Assembly (NCBI RefSeq): GCF_027359595.1
Contig: NZ_CP114783.1
Location: 1,798,001 to 1,862,000, forward strand
DNA length: 64,000 nt
Reading direction: 5' to 3'
Origin: Prochlorococcus marinus str. MIT 0912
Lineage (GTDB): Bacteria > Cyanobacteriota > Cyanobacteriia > PCC-6307 > Cyanobiaceae
A program made the position numbers and the translations under genes. Below, piece by piece: positions 10,117-19,907 of this stretch; within the stretch, counting starts at the first letter, position 1; every line of letters starts with the position of its first letter. A model generated the notes under the pieces. It was not told where the DNA came from, did not search any database, and saw only the letters and a program-made list of their open reading frames with translations.

Positions 10117-10346
10117 TTCATTAGATTGAGATGCCTTATATGAATTAGCTTTTCCGTTAACCCTTATAGGAGGAGGAGCTTTTAAAATATTTTCGTTTTT
10201 GTTGGAGCTATTCAGGTTGATTTAGCTTAATGGTCTTATTTTAGTAGGAAATTGAGTTTGTAAGTAGTAACTAAGGAATTTTGATAGCTATTTTAGAAGA
10301 TCTAAATTTATAAATTCTTGTTAATTCGCTTTATAGATAGTTTTTT

Positions 10347-10598
10347 TTACTTGTTTTTTGTTGGGTCAGGCAAAATAAAAGGAGGGCAATCATTTAGTGA
10401 AGATTCTCCATAACTAGCATATTCTTTATATCCACCCATTTTTCCGTTTGTTTTCATTAAAGCGCTTGTAAATGCTAATAAAAGAAAGACTGTTGGAGCA
10501 CCAATAATTAAAGCAGCACCAAATAAATATCCAATTAAAAACTCTGGGAAAGTGTGATTACCAAGAAACTCATGCGTGCCTAGCAAAAAGTCAATCAT
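10347..10598 (-). CDS. small membrane protein, unknown function
   Basis: An 83-residue product from the ATG at 10598; a TTG at 10643 would add 15 residues and overlap the stop of rqcH. There is one strongly hydrophobic segment (FLIGYLFGAALIIGAPTVFLLLAF) and a polar tail ending in CPPFILPDPTKNK. I do not recognise the family. It follows rqcH with little or no gap and may be cotranscribed. Confidence 0.6.
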   Translation of the reverse strand: MIDFLLGTHEFLGNHTFPEFLIGYLFGAALIIGAPTVFLLLAFTSALMKTNGKMGGYKEYASYGESSLNDCPPFILPDPTKNK

Positions 10599-10639
10599 TT
10601 TAAACTGGTCTAATGAAGCTGATATTAAGTCATTGAAGT

Positions 10640-12343
10640 TCAATTATGGGGGAAATATTTCGCGGCTCTCTCAGCTTTTCCCCAAAGAACCTTCCCACCC
10701 CTATGCCTAACAGTTCCAGGCAAGGATCCTGATATCCTTTGCAGATTCTCAATTGGAACCATAATTATTGGTGTAAGTTTGTTACCTCTAGCACGGCTAA
10801 AGAAAGAAGCAATATCAGCAGCTAGTTCAATATCTTTGTCATCAAAAAGTCCATTGGACGATTTAAGTACAACATGGCTTCCAGGTGTTTCTTGAGCATG
10901 AAACCAAAGATCTCCTTTTTTACCTTTCCTTAGACTAATAAATTCGTTTTGCCTGTTATTAGAACCTATTTGAATCTTTAGTCCGCTAGGACTTTGTATC
11001 TCTTTTATAATCGAGGAGTCTTCCTTCTTTCTATTTGATTTAAACTTGGGTGAGTTCTTTTTAATACAAATATATTCTTCTACTTCTTCTTTAAGTTCAA
11101 TAATTGAATCTAGTTTGTTTTCATTAGCCTCATTAACCCCATACATTAATGAATCAAGAAATAACTCACAATTTTCAATTTCTGATATTTTCTTCTTGTA
11201 AAACTTGACTCTATTTAGAATTGATTCTCGAGATCTTTTTTTTCTTTTTGCTTCTTTAAAGAGTCTTTGAGCCTCAATTATTTGTTTCTTGGTGGGAGAT
11301 TGTAAAGTGAGAAGATTGTTAGCTTTTTTTTGCATCGTTAGATATTCAGAAATACTTTGAATTAGTAATTCCTGTTCCTCTAGTTTTCTCATTTCATGAT
11401 CTTTTGAATTCCCTAGATCTTGTTTCAATTTTTCTCTAATAGAATTAATTTTCCTTTCTACAATTTTATTTGAATAATAGATGCTAAGGCTATTTCCTAT
11501 TTTAGGATTGTTAGCTTTTGATTTTCTTTGACCCCATACTTTAAAATCTGTTGGTCCTTCGAAACTAATAGTGTAGTTGTTATTCTTTAAATCTAATAAC
11601 CACTCTTTCCATTTTTTATATATTGCTTCCCATGTATCTAATTCAATACTTTTTACTGATTGATTTATTATATTAATTGCATCTTTATAATCATTGCTCG
11701 CAATCTGTAATGTTAGAGCAGGACTTATTCCTTGGTAGGTATTTTTGAGGCTATTCTTAAATGATGAAGGAACTAAGCATATATTCTCTTTCCATGAATT
11801 GAATGATTCAAAGTAATCAGGAACTAGACCTTTAAGAGGTGGAGGAGATGTATATATATCTCCTGTTCCTATTGGCCTTAATCTTGATTGACTGTTCTTT
11901 ATTTGTTTCCCAAGAGTAATTATTTTGCCTGTTCTGTTTATAAGTAAAATATTACTATGTCTGCCCATCAATTCGACTATCAATTCTTTCTCTATTTCTT
12001 TTCCAGGTCTACTAGATAATTTAAACCTTACTATTCTTTCAAAACCAGTTTGTGCAATTTCTACCAAAGCTAAATTGATCAATAGATTTTTTAATTGTTT
12101 CGCTAATGTACTTTTTTCACCATATCTTTTTGGAGGTGGTATGGATACAATTCTTGGAGTTTCAGCAAGCCAGCTTATTTCTATCCATTTAAGTTTTTCC
12201 AAGGTTCTAAAACCTAATTGAATTGTATGTGAATCAATTTGCTGTGCATTCTCAAATCGACTTGGAACTATTTCTTGGTTAAGTTCAAATACAACCGCTT
12301 TAAGGGTTGTTAAGTCCATTATTTGAATCGGAACTTTGTTCAT
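10640..12343 (-). CDS. rqcH: NFACT protein RqcH, ribosome quality control
   Basis: Bacterial homologue of NEMF/Rqc2. It binds stalled 50S subunits and directs alanine tailing of the nascent chain. The 567-residue protein has an N-terminal NFACT-N region with ELMGRHSNILLI near residue 125. A long lysine- and glutamate-rich coiled coil follows (about 295-430). Last is a C-terminal NFACT-R domain with GKKGDLWFHAQETPGSHVVLK and RGNKLTPI. The start at 12343 has GGATG nearby; ATG at 12319 is an alternative. Older annotation would call it fibronectin-binding protein A-like. It is divergent from gmk. Confidence 0.88.
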   Translation of the reverse strand: MNKVPIQIMDLTTLKAVVFELNQEIVPSRFENAQQIDSHTIQLGFRTLEKLKWIEISWLAETPRIVSIPPPKRYGEKSTLAKQLKNLLINLALVEIAQTGFERIVRFKLSSRPGKEIEKELIVELMGRHSNILLINRTGKIITLGKQIKNSQSRLRPIGTGDIYTSPPPLKGLVPDYFESFNSWKENICLVPSSFKNSLKNTYQGISPALTLQIASNDYKDAINIINQSVKSIELDTWEAIYKKWKEWLLDLKNNNYTISFEGPTDFKVWGQRKSKANNPKIGNSLSIYYSNKIVERKINSIREKLKQDLGNSKDHEMRKLEEQELLIQSISEYLTMQKKANNLLTLQSPTKKQIIEAQRLFKEAKRKKRSRESILNRVKFYKKKISEIENCELFLDSLMYGVNEANENKLDSIIELKEEVEEYICIKKNSPKFKSNRKKEDSSIIKEIQSPSGLKIQIGSNNRQNEFISLRKGKKGDLWFHAQETPGSHVVLKSSNGLFDDKDIELAADIASFFSRARGNKLTPIIMVPIENLQRISGSLPGTVRHRGGKVLWGKAERAAKYFPHN

Positions 12344-12411
12344 CTATCATCCTTTTAACTTCAAAAATGATGTAATTAACCTTTGGTAGGTAAATTAGAG
12401 AGGATTCAGTC

Positions 12412-12972
12412 ATGTCATCTTTAGGAAATCTTACTGTTCTTACTGGCCCAAGCGGGGTTGGTAAAGGGACAATTGTTAGGAAAATCCTTGATAGTCATAG
12501 TGATGTATGGCTTTCTATTTCTGCTACTACTCGCCAGCCAAGATTTGGAGAAATTGATGGAGAGCATTATTTTTTCTTAGAAAAGAAAAATTTTCAGGAA
12601 ATAATTGATAAAGAAGGTTTTCTTGAGTGGGCTTCATTTTCTAATAATTTTTATGGAACTCCAAAAAAAATAGTTAAAGAAAAAATAGAAAAAGGGACTA
12701 ATGTTCTTCTTGAAATTGAATTAGAAGGTGCTCGACAGATCCGAAAGTCTTTTCCTCAAGCATTACAAATATTTTTAGCACCGCCAAATTTATCGGAACT
12801 TGAAAAAAGGATTAGAGGTAGAGGAACTGAGACTGAAGAAGCTATTAAAGATCGTTTGGAAATAGCGAATAAGGAACTTATTGCGAAAAAGGAGTTTGAC
12901 GCTGTGGTTATTAATGAAGATATAGAAAAAGCCTTCAAGGAAATTGAAGGCTTAATGGGATTGAAAACTTAA
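12412..12972 (+). CDS. gmk: guanylate kinase
   Basis: Phosphorylates GMP to GDP with ATP. The P-loop GPSGVGKG is at residues 12-19. It is followed by SATTRQPRFGEIDGEHYFF, the GMP-binding region, and the LLEIELEGARQI strand. The lid region RGRGTETEEAIKDRL is present. Length 186 is typical. The start is ATG. It is convergent with psaJ, with only 22 bases between the two stops. Confidence 0.96.
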   Translation: MSSLGNLTVLTGPSGVGKGTIVRKILDSHSDVWLSISATTRQPRFGEIDGEHYFFLEKKNFQEIIDKEGFLEWASFSNNFYGTPKKIVKEKIEKGTNVLLEIELEGARQIRKSFPQALQIFLAPPNLSELEKRIRGRGTETEEAIKDRLEIANKELIAKKEFDAVVINEDIEKAFKEIEGLMGLKT

Positions 12973-12994
12973 ATTTAATCAATAATTTATATTT

Positions 12995-13132
12995 TTAAAA
13001 AGACATTGGGTGGAAAAGCAAGTCAGGAACAAATCTATTGAATTCAACAATAATACCAGCTGTTAAGGTGATCCAGATCGCTGCTACTACTGGCGCTGAT
13101 CTAAACCATTTGGTACGAAATAATTGAAACAT
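12995..13132 (-). CDS. psaJ: photosystem I subunit IX
   Basis: A 45-residue single-helix thylakoid protein that binds next to PsaF in photosystem I. I translated it from the gap after psaF. It begins [20 protein letters not shown], continues with a hydrophobic helix and ends with the conserved [13 protein letters not shown] segment. It starts at ATG 13132 and stops at TAA 12995-12997. It lies 45 bases downstream of psaF, the usual psaF-psaJ order. Confidence 0.95.
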   Translation of the reverse strand: MFQLFRTKWFRSAPVVAAIWITLTAGIIVEFNRFVPDLLFHPMSF

Positions 13133-13177
13133 GATTGAGAAAAGTTAAGTGATTTGTTTAATTAGATAAAAAATTTC

Positions 13178-13735
13178 TTAGCCTCTTGGACCATTAAGAG
13201 AAACATTATTGTCTTTTTCCCTGAGTTCACCATTCTTTCCTTCTCTGTTTGCTTGTAGAGGCCAAGCTGCTCCTCTTTTTAAGCATTGCCAAGCAAGATT
13301 AGTATCAATAATGATTTCATATTCTGCAGCGTTCTTTTTCCCTCTAACAGCTCTTACATATTCCCTTCCTGACCAACCAATAATACCGGCAATATATATA
13401 AACATTACTCCAGGAATAAGTAGATCTCCTTCATGACCTCGGTTGATCCATGCACCCCAAGGCTCAATAGGGGGACCAATTATTAAATGAGGAAGCCCAT
13501 CATCTCCACATAAGGCTTTGCTATATCTTTCAAATCTTTTTATGGCCTGGTCTGTGGAGGCGGCGCTAGCTCTTTCTTGGAAACGGGGATTATCAGCGCA
13601 AGAAACCAATGCGGAAGCAGTGAAATCTGTAGGAGCTCTATCAGCATTTAATGCTGGGCCTGGTCTTGCATTGGCTATTGGAGCTATTCCTAAGAAAAGA
13701 AATGCTGAAAGTAGAAGTGATAAAAGACGACGCAT
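13178..13735 (-). CDS. psaF: photosystem I subunit III
   Basis: Photosystem I subunit with a lumenal domain and a membrane helix, near the plastocyanin docking side. A 23-residue signal peptide (MRRLLSLLLSAFLFLGIAPIANA) is followed by a lumenal domain with two cysteines (SCADN and ALCGDDGLPH). Then come the PPIEPWGAWINRGHEGD turn, a membrane segment (LLIPGVMFIYIAGIIGW) and the REYVRAVR stromal part. Length 185 is normal. It is divergent from tsaD across about 70 bases. Confidence 0.97.
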   Translation of the reverse strand: MRRLLSLLLSAFLFLGIAPIANARPGPALNADRAPTDFTASALVSCADNPRFQERASAASTDQAIKRFERYSKALCGDDGLPHLIIGPPIEPWGAWINRGHEGDLLIPGVMFIYIAGIIGWSGREYVRAVRGKKNAAEYEIIIDTNLAWQCLKRGAAWPLQANREGKNGELREKDNNVSLNGPRG

Positions 13736-13808
13736 GAGTTCTGATTTTTATCTGTTGCCCTGTTTTAATAGGATTTCAATACTAAACTTAGTTGATCACT
13801 AGCTATAA

Positions 13809-14879
13809 ATGTCAATAATTTTATCCCTCGAAACAAGTTGTGACGAGTCTGCAGCGGCTTTGGTTTCTGATGAAAAAGGAAAAATTGATTTGATAGCTAA
13901 TGAAATAGCTTCACAAATTAAAGAACACGCTAATTGGGGTGGCGTTGTTCCGGAAATTGCGTCGAGAAGACATTTGGAAAATCTTCCATTCCTAATTGAA
14001 GAGGTTTTTGCAAAATCAAAAATACAGATCAAAGACATAGATGCAGTAGCCGCAACTGTCACTCCAGGATTAGCAGGTTCACTTTTGGTCGGATCAATGA
14101 CTGCAAGAACTTTAGCAAATTTGCATCAAATTCCATTTTTAGGAATTCATCATTTGGAGGGACATCTTTCATCAATATATTTGTCAGAAAACCATCCCAA
14201 GCCTCCTTTTTTAGTCTTATTGGTTAGTGGAGGTCATACTGAATTGATAAAAGTAGATATTCATCATAAGTATCAACGTCTTGGCAGAAGTCATGATGAT
14301 GCGGCAGGAGAAGCTTTTGATAAGGTCGCAAGATTGCTTGGACTTTCATATCCAGGAGGGCCTGCAATTCAAAGAATTGCTAAATCTGGAGATCCTAAAA
14401 AATTTTTATTCCCAAAAGGGAGAGTCTCCAAACCTGAAGGTGGCTTTTATCCATATGACTTTTCTTTTAGTGGCTTAAAAACCGCTGTATTTCGCCAGAT
14501 AGAAAAAATCAGGTCAGAAAATAAAAAATTACCAATAGAAGATATTGCGGCAAGTTTTGAAAATGTAGTAGCTGAAGTCTTAGTTGAGAGGAGCTTTCGA
14601 TGTGCTCTTGATCAAGGATTAAACTCTATTGTCTTAGTGGGTGGAGTTGCAGCAAATGTACGATTAAGGGAAATGATGCTTGAGAAAGCATCTGAGAAAT
14701 CAATTAATATTGCTCTTGCACCAATGGAATTTTGTACTGATAATGCGGCAATGATTGGGGCGGCAGCTTTGTTAAGATTATCATCAAATAATTACCAAAG
14801 TTCAATGGAACTTGGTGTTTCCGCTCGTTGGCCTTTAGAAAAATCTGATTTACTTTATGATTCCAATCCTCCTTTTTAA
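13809..14879 (+). CDS. tsaD: tRNA N6-threonylcarbamoyladenosine transferase subunit
   Basis: Catalyses the final step of t6A37 formation in ANN-decoding tRNAs. The actin-like fold starts with [11 protein letters not shown]. The metal-binding HHLEGH is near residue 115, and [22 protein letters not shown] and the nucleotide site [13 protein letters not shown] are all in place. Length 356 is typical. It is transcribed away from psaF and is followed 30 bases later by hli. Confidence 0.96.
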   Translation: MSIILSLETSCDESAAALVSDEKGKIDLIANEIASQIKEHANWGGVVPEIASRRHLENLPFLIEEVFAKSKIQIKDIDAVAATVTPGLAGSLLVGSMTARTLANLHQIPFLGIHHLEGHLSSIYLSENHPKPPFLVLLVSGGHTELIKVDIHHKYQRLGRSHDDAAGEAFDKVARLLGLSYPGGPAIQRIAKSGDPKKFLFPKGRVSKPEGGFYPYDFSFSGLKTAVFRQIEKIRSENKKLPIEDIAASFENVVAEVLVERSFRCALDQGLNSIVLVGGVAANVRLREMMLEKASEKSINIALAPMEFCTDNAAMIGAAALLRLSSNNYQSSMELGVSARWPLEKSDLLYDSNPPF

Positions 14880-14909
14880 TCAATATTTTTAATCTTTTAA
14901 TTTTTTATT

Positions 14910-15092
14910 ATGTCTTTAAATGAAGTAAATGATAATAATAAATCCACTAGGATTGCAAGCTCAAGTGAACTTAATTCATGGAAAAGGGGATTCACTCCTC
15001 AAGCTGAGATATGGAATGGCCGGATGGCCATTGCAGGGTTAGTTATATTACTAACGATTCTTTTATTCTCAAATTTAATTTTTTCTGGCTAA
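14910..15092 (+). CDS. high-light-inducible (Hli) protein
   Basis: A 60-residue single-helix chlorophyll-binding protein of the Hli/SCP family, which protects photosystems under stress and helps chlorophyll recycling. The Lhc-like motif AEIWNGRMAIAGL is followed by a hydrophobic helix. The N-terminal 30 residues are polar and end in SWKRGFTPQ, typical of picocyanobacterial Hlis. Such genes are multi-copy in Prochlorococcus, so no number is assigned. It follows tsaD on the same strand. Confidence 0.93.
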   Translation: MSLNEVNDNNKSTRIASSSELNSWKRGFTPQAEIWNGRMAIAGLVILLTILLFSNLIFSG

Positions 15093-15143
15093 AAAAAATT
15101 ATTAGTTTTAAAATAATATTTATAATATTTAGTTTTTTTTAGG

Positions 15144-15665
15144 TTGTCATTTTGCTTGTTTAGTCAATGCAGGTCTTATAGATGGATTCTAAAAAGAGAG
15201 TTATTAATTGGTAAAAAGTCGGTAGTTTTTATTGGCTTGAATCCTTCAAAAGGTAATTCATTCCATAACGATAGGACTCTCATAAGGATAATTAATTTTT
15301 GTTCTAGATGGAATTATAAAAATATATATATAATAAATCTCTTTGGTTTGATTTCCAAGTCTCCTATTCATCTATCAAAAAGCAATGATCCTATAGGGGT
15401 AAATAATGATTTAATTACTTTGAAATCATTAGAATTCTGGAGAGGAAATACAAATTGCGACTTGTGGTTAGGATGGGGTGATAAAGGTCAAATAAATGGA
15501 CGTGATCGAAAAGTTTTAAAATTAATTAAAAACTTTTCAAATTTGAAATCAAACGAAAATAATGAGTCCAAACGCGTTTTAAGTCTTGGCCTTAGTAAAA
15601 AAGGGAACCCTCTCCACCCTCTCTATATGCCTAATCAATCTTTCTTAAGAATATTTGATCTTTGA
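15144..15665 (+). CDS. DUF1643 family protein
   Basis: A 173-residue protein resembling DUF1643. Visible family-like features are YRWILKRE, FIGLNPSKGNSFHNDRT near residues 29-45, IYIINLFGL, and LWLGWGDKG. The function of the family is not known. The start appears to be TTG at 15144, after a T-rich stretch and a bare AGG; no ATG is close by. AT content is high, as in its surroundings. Confidence 0.65.
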   Translation: MSFCLFSQCRSYRWILKRELLIGKKSVVFIGLNPSKGNSFHNDRTLIRIINFCSRWNYKNIYIINLFGLISKSPIHLSKSNDPIGVNNDLITLKSLEFWRGNTNCDLWLGWGDKGQINGRDRKVLKLIKNFSNLKSNENNESKRVLSLGLSKKGNPLHPLYMPNQSFLRIFDL

Positions 15666-15835
15666 TTTTTAAATTTCTCTTGACATTTATGTTCTTAATA
15701 AGAATGTATAAATAATATACGATTGAAAGGGTTGCTACTCTATAAGAATATGTAACTAAAATCAGCTTATTAACTTATTTATTTTCTTAGGTAGATTTAA
15801 AGAATACTCGCTTATGTCTTCTTTGCTAGTTATTT

Positions 15836-17080
15836 ATGACTCCTGAGCGACTGGGCTTGCTCTGGGGTATAACAGTTTTTTCTGGGGCTGGAGCAAGATT
15901 ACTATCAGTGCTAACAGGACTTCCTGGGGTAGTTTTATTGTTGCTATCTGGCCTGTTGATTGGGAGATCAGGTCTTGGATTGGTTGAACCTTTAGATCTA
16001 GGTAAAGGTTTGGAGACAATAGTTGGTTTATTGGTAAGCCTTGTTTTGTTTGATGGAGGTTTAAATCTTCGATTTCCTGGTGGGGCAATCAAGTCAATAG
16101 TTCTGAGGATTTCCTCAATTAGGTTGATTATTTCATTGGCAGCTGGCTTCATTGCTGCGCATTGGTTAGCAGGACTTGGTTGGTCTGTTGCAGGAGTTTA
16201 TAGTGCAATTGTTCTTGCTACTGGACCAACTGTTGTAACTCCATTAGTTCGACAAATTAGACTTGCATCACCATTAAGTGATGTGCTTGAAGCTGAAGGT
16301 TTGATACTCGAACCTATTGGAGCAGTTCTTGCACTTTCGTTGTTAGAGCTAGTTGTTGGAGATTTGCATGGCTGGAGAGAGCTTTTTCTTGGTTTGTTTT
16401 CAAGGCTTGGAGGAGGAGTTCTAATCGGATCACTTGCAGGTCTATTGCTTTCAGAAGGTTTGAAAAGATTACGTTCTGAGCCTTATATCGGGATCAGATT
16501 GCAGCTGACTCTTGGAGTGATTTTCTTGCTTTATGGAGTATGCGAATGGTTATTACCTGAATCAGGCCTGCCTGCATCTGTTGCCGCAGGGTTTGTTGTT
16601 GGACAAAGACCTTCTACACAGGCTAATGAACTTGACAAATTAATTAGAGAATTAGCTCAGTTAGCAATAACTATGCTTTTCCCATTATTAGCAGCGGATG
16701 TTTCATGGGGGGAATTAAGTCCTTTGGGGTGGGGAGGTATAACTTGTGTACTTTTTTTGATGATAATAGTCAGACCGATAGCTGTATTGATAGCAACTTA
16801 TGGGTTGCCTCTTGATAATAAACAAAAATTGTTTCTTGGTTGGTTGGCTCCCCGTGGAATAGTAACTGCAGCAGTAGCCTCTTTATTCTCTATTAGATTG
16901 GAGCAAGCAGGAGTTTTAGGTGCTGGAAAACTTCAGGGATTAGTTTTTTTGACCATATTAATGACAGTAGGTATTCAAGGTTTAACAGCTCAACCATTAG
17001 CAAAAATGATGGGTTTATTGGATGAAGATAAAGATCTAGATAAATCGACTAATTCGGGCTCTATCTTTACTGAATCTTGA
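15836..17080 (+). CDS. CPA1-type Na+/H+ antiporter
   Basis: A multi-helix membrane antiporter of the monovalent cation:proton CPA1/NhaP group. About 11-12 hydrophobic helices are visible, with [25 protein letters not shown] and [14 protein letters not shown]. In classical NhaP proteins the same places read TDP and an ND pair. Here they read TGP and EP, so ion specificity cannot be inferred. The last 45 bases overlap the end of convergent gltX. Its start is ATG at 15836. Confidence 0.85.
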   Translation: MTPERLGLLWGITVFSGAGARLLSVLTGLPGVVLLLLSGLLIGRSGLGLVEPLDLGKGLETIVGLLVSLVLFDGGLNLRFPGGAIKSIVLRISSIRLIISLAAGFIAAHWLAGLGWSVAGVYSAIVLATGPTVVTPLVRQIRLASPLSDVLEAEGLILEPIGAVLALSLLELVVGDLHGWRELFLGLFSRLGGGVLIGSLAGLLLSEGLKRLRSEPYIGIRLQLTLGVIFLLYGVCEWLLPESGLPASVAAGFVVGQRPSTQANELDKLIRELAQLAITMLFPLLAADVSWGELSPLGWGGITCVLFLMIIVRPIAVLIATYGLPLDNKQKLFLGWLAPRGIVTAAVASLFSIRLEQAGVLGAGKLQGLVFLTILMTVGIQGLTAQPLAKMMGLLDEDKDLDKSTNSGSIFTES

Positions 17081-18466
17081 GAGTAAAATCCAACTTTGAA
17101 TTAAATCAGGTCCATTAAGAGTTCCAAAAAGCGCAGCTCTTAGGCTTTTCATAACAAGACCTTTTTTTACTTCGCAGTTTTTTGTAGCTTGATTTATTAA
17201 ATCAAGCGCTTCCTCTTTAGAAAAGGATGTAGCATCTGAACTCTCCAACTTTTTAAGAATAAACTTGAAAACTACTGCTGCTTCTTTTATCTCTAATTGC
17301 TTTTTGCCATCATCACATAACTCTGGTTCTTCAAAAAAAGGTTTGGCTTGATCAACTCCATCATTAATAAGAACCATCGATGGTCCAAGTAAACTTACTA
17401 GATGGATTCCCCATTGTTTACTTGGAATAAACCATCCATTTTTTTTTAATAAAGGGTCTAAATTTTTTAATAGAGTTTCGGCTGACATTTCATGGATTAC
17501 TTGGGAATTGAGCCAATTCAATTTGTCCCAATCAAATTTAGCTGACGCTTTATTTACCTTTTTAAAACTGAAAACCTCTGAAATCTCAGAAATTTTGAAT
17601 TTTTCATTAATTCCTTCTGGAACAGACCAGCCAAGCAGAGTCATATAATTAGCCATTGCTTCGGATGTATAACCCATTTTTTTGAATTCAGAAATGGAAG
17701 TAACCCCATCTCTTTTTGAAAGTTTTTTACCGTCAGAATTAAGAATTAAAGGCGTATGCGCAAAAACTGGAATCTTTAGATCAAGAGCTTCGTAAAGAAG
17801 AATTTGCTTTGCTGTATTTGCAAGATGATCTTCTCCCCTTATTACGTGAGAGATTTTCATTGCTGAATCATCTGCTACAACAACTAAATTGTATAAGGGG
17901 TCACCAATTGAATCTGGTTGTGCTCGTCGTGCAATGACCATATCACCGCCTAAATCCTTTCCACTCCAAGTCATTTTTCCTCGAACCAAGTCATTCCATG
18001 AAATTAATTTTTGATCATTGATTTTGAATCTGATAACAGGTTCTCTTCCAGCTTTTATAAATTCTGATTCTTTCTCTGGACTTAAGTTTCTGTGTCTATT
18101 GTCATATTTTGGAGCTAAACCATTTCTCTTTTGAGTTTCTCTCATTTCGTTTAGTTCCGCTTCGGATGCATAACACTTGTATGCAAATCCCTTATCGATA
18201 AGAGTTTTTATAATCTGTTTGTGTTCATTTACTCTTTCACTTTGAATTGTTGGGGATTCATCCCAGTTAATTCCTAGCCACTGGAGCCCATCATATATAT
18301 TTTTTATATATTCTTTTTTTGATCGTTCAATATCAGTATCTTCAATTCTTAAGAGAAAAGTTCCACCTTCTTTTTTTGCAAATAGCCAATTAAATAGTGC
18401 TGTTCTTGCTGTTCCTATGTGAAGTGTTCCAGTTGGACTTGGTGCCAATCTTACCCTAACTGTCAA
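17036..18466 (-). CDS. gltX: glutamyl-tRNA synthetase
   Basis: Charges tRNA-Glu, which feeds both translation and tetrapyrrole synthesis. The class I signatures are [20 protein letters not shown] at the N-terminus and KLSKRDG in the middle, matching the HIGH and KMSKS motifs. The open frame runs further up into tRNA-Asp. The realistic start is TTG at 18466, giving [11 protein letters not shown], the usual N-terminus, and 476 residues. The 3' end overlaps the antiporter gene by 45 bases. A nine-A coding run (17439-17447) is intact in frame. Confidence 0.95.
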   Translation of the reverse strand: MTVRVRLAPSPTGTLHIGTARTALFNWLFAKKEGGTFLLRIEDTDIERSKKEYIKNIYDGLQWLGINWDESPTIQSERVNEHKQIIKTLIDKGFAYKCYASEAELNEMRETQKRNGLAPKYDNRHRNLSPEKESEFIKAGREPVIRFKINDQKLISWNDLVRGKMTWSGKDLGGDMVIARRAQPDSIGDPLYNLVVVADDSAMKISHVIRGEDHLANTAKQILLYEALDLKIPVFAHTPLILNSDGKKLSKRDGVTSISEFKKMGYTSEAMANYMTLLGWSVPEGINEKFKISEISEVFSFKKVNKASAKFDWDKLNWLNSQVIHEMSAETLLKNLDPLLKKNGWFIPSKQWGIHLVSLLGPSMVLINDGVDQAKPFFEEPELCDDGKKQLEIKEAAVVFKFILKKLESSDATSFSKEEALDLINQATKNCEVKKGLVMKSLRAALFGTLNGPDLIQSWILLSRFSKDRARISRFI

Positions 18467-18487
18467 AGCTCTAATTCGATTTAGATA

Positions 18488-18561
18488 CGGGACCGACGGG
18501 ATTCGAACCCGCAACTTCCGCCGTGACAGGGCGGTGCTCTAACCAGTTGAACTACGGTCCC
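18488..18561 (-). tRNA. tRNA-Asp (GTC)
   Basis: A 74-base cloverleaf on the minus strand. The acceptor pairs GGGACCG with CGGTCCC, followed by discriminator G. The anticodon loop reads CCCTGTCACGG with anticodon GTC. The T-arm has GCGGGTTCGAATCCCGT. No CCA is encoded. It lies 21 bases upstream of the gltX start and may share its transcript. Confidence 0.97.
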
Positions 18562-18761
18562 AGTTTTAGGCCTTAAAAAGGATTTAGTCTTTTACTAGAA
18601 ATCCTTTGTATTGACCCAATGAGTATCATCCGAAAAATGCCTTCTAGTCAACTAAGAATTAATATTGTTGACTTAAGAAAACTATCTTTATAAGTTTTTT
18701 TCAATCTAATTCTCTGTTAAGAGAGATGCTCATGAAATAAAACTATATACGTAGATAACTT

Positions 18762-18950
18762 TTAAGGACGAAAACCTGCAGGCTCTATAAGCCTAACTTG
18801 ATTACCACGAGCTGTGAACTCGCGGCCTTGGTCGCTTTGCACTACTACACGGCCACCTGATTTTACACGAATAACTCGAGCCCTGACCCAGCCTAATGCG
18901 GCTGACTCAAGAACTTTTACGACATCGCCAGGTTGAAGATCCAACTCCAT
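18762..18950 (-). CDS. small conserved protein, SH3-like fold suspected
   Basis: A 62-residue basic, beta-rich protein with alternating hydrophobic residues (LQPGDVVKVLE, GWVRARVIRVKSGGRVVVQSD). The pattern suggests a small SH3-like or Tudor-like barrel. I do not know a function. It is flanked by tRNA-Asp and tRNA-Trp on the same strand and is more GC-rich than nearby intergenic DNA, supporting real coding. Confidence 0.75.
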   Translation of the reverse strand: MELDLQPGDVVKVLESAALGWVRARVIRVKSGGRVVVQSDQGREFTARGNQVRLIEPAGFRP

Positions 18951-18985
18951 TCTTTAAAAAAGTAACTGCAAAAAAGGTTTGCGAA

Positions 18986-19058
18986 CGCGCCGTGGAGGAC
19001 TTGAACCCCCGACATCAGGTTTTGGAGACCTGCGTTCTACCAACTGAACTAACGGCGC
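18986..19058 (-). tRNA. tRNA-Trp (CCA)
   Basis: A 73-base cloverleaf on the minus strand. The acceptor pairs GCGCCGT with ACGGCGC, with discriminator G as expected for tRNA-Trp. The anticodon stem and loop CAGGTCTCCAAAACCTG carries anticodon CCA. The T-arm is GGGGGTTCAAGTCCTCC. No CCA tail is encoded. It sits between rplS and the 62-residue gene. Confidence 0.97.
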
Positions 19059-19116
19059 ATTTTATAAACCCTTTAAGTCATTATTTAAATGACTTTTGAT
19101 TGAGGAGGCCGAAACC

Positions 19117-19605
19117 TCAGCGGTCGAAGCGCTGCTTTACGCGTGTGGCTTTGCCCACTCGCTCACGCAGATAGAAAAGCTTCGCTCTTCTTACTTTACC
19201 TCGGCGTTCAACCTTAATGGATGCAACTTGTGGACTGTGAACCAGAAAAACCCTTTCAACTCCTATTCCTTGGAAAATTCTTCTTACTGTAATTGTTTGA
19301 TGAATTCCTCCGTGTCTCTTTGCTATTACAACACCTTCATAGGGTTGAACCCTCTCCTTGTTGCCCTCACTTATTCTGACGCCAACACGCACAGTGTCTC
19401 CAACGTAAATATCAGGGAGATCTTTGGTTTGTTGCGCATCTTCAAAAGCTTTTATTATTTCTGAAGGAGAGAGCTTTTTTACTGGAGTTTTCTTTCCTTT
19501 AGATTTCGTTTCAGAAGAAATTTTTACTTCAGACTCTTCTGAAGCATTTGATTCATCTTCAACTTTGACCTCTTCTGATGAGAGCTCTTTCGAATCAACG
19601 GACAT
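19117..19605 (-). CDS. rplS: 50S ribosomal protein L19
   Basis: Large-subunit protein at the 30S-50S interface. The core from about residue 60 shows the family pattern: [49 protein letters not shown] and [19 protein letters not shown]. About 45 residues of acidic then lysine-rich sequence precede it, a low-complexity extension longer than in E. coli L19. TTG and GTG codons lie just upstream of the ATG at 19605, which I use as start. Confidence 0.96.
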   Translation of the reverse strand: MSVDSKELSSEEVKVEDESNASEESEVKISSETKSKGKKTPVKKLSPSEIIKAFEDAQQTKDLPDIYVGDTVRVGVRISEGNKERVQPYEGVVIAKRHGGIHQTITVRRIFQGIGVERVFLVHSPQVASIKVERRGKVRRAKLFYLRERVGKATRVKQRFDR

Positions 19606-19907
19606 CACCAATTACTCTTAATTTGGCCGAGCTTTTATTGTAACCGCTGGTTTCTCAAATTAAAAATTTTTTAAGTATCTGGATCTTTTCATCCCTGTTT
19701 GATCACAACTTTCTCATTTAGTTTCTAGCAGTCTTTGATTGGTCGTTAAAAAGAAAAATTAGTTTTCTCTACCTTTTTCTTTAATATAAAAAATTTATTA
19801 AAGAAAAGAATTTTTTTAATAAAACTGTCCCTTTCCAATTGATAGTTCACCTATTATTAGCCTGATAAGGAAATGCAAATTTTGAGGTTTTTACTTTTTT
19901 CTAAACA

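Noticed and set aside
15680-15712. TTGACA followed by an AT-rich -10-like stretch before the antiporter gene
   Set aside because: The best TATAAA match is 21 bases from the TTGACA, too far for a standard promoter, and AT-rich DNA gives many such hits.
18467-18514. N-terminal extension of gltX into the tRNA-Asp gene
   Set aside because: The extra residues come from the tRNA sequence; family alignment places the start at TTG 18466.
18488-19058. Two tRNA genes as possible island integration site
   Set aside because: Neighbours are house-keeping genes (gltX, rplS), and no integrase, direct repeat of the tRNA end or base-composition change was seen.
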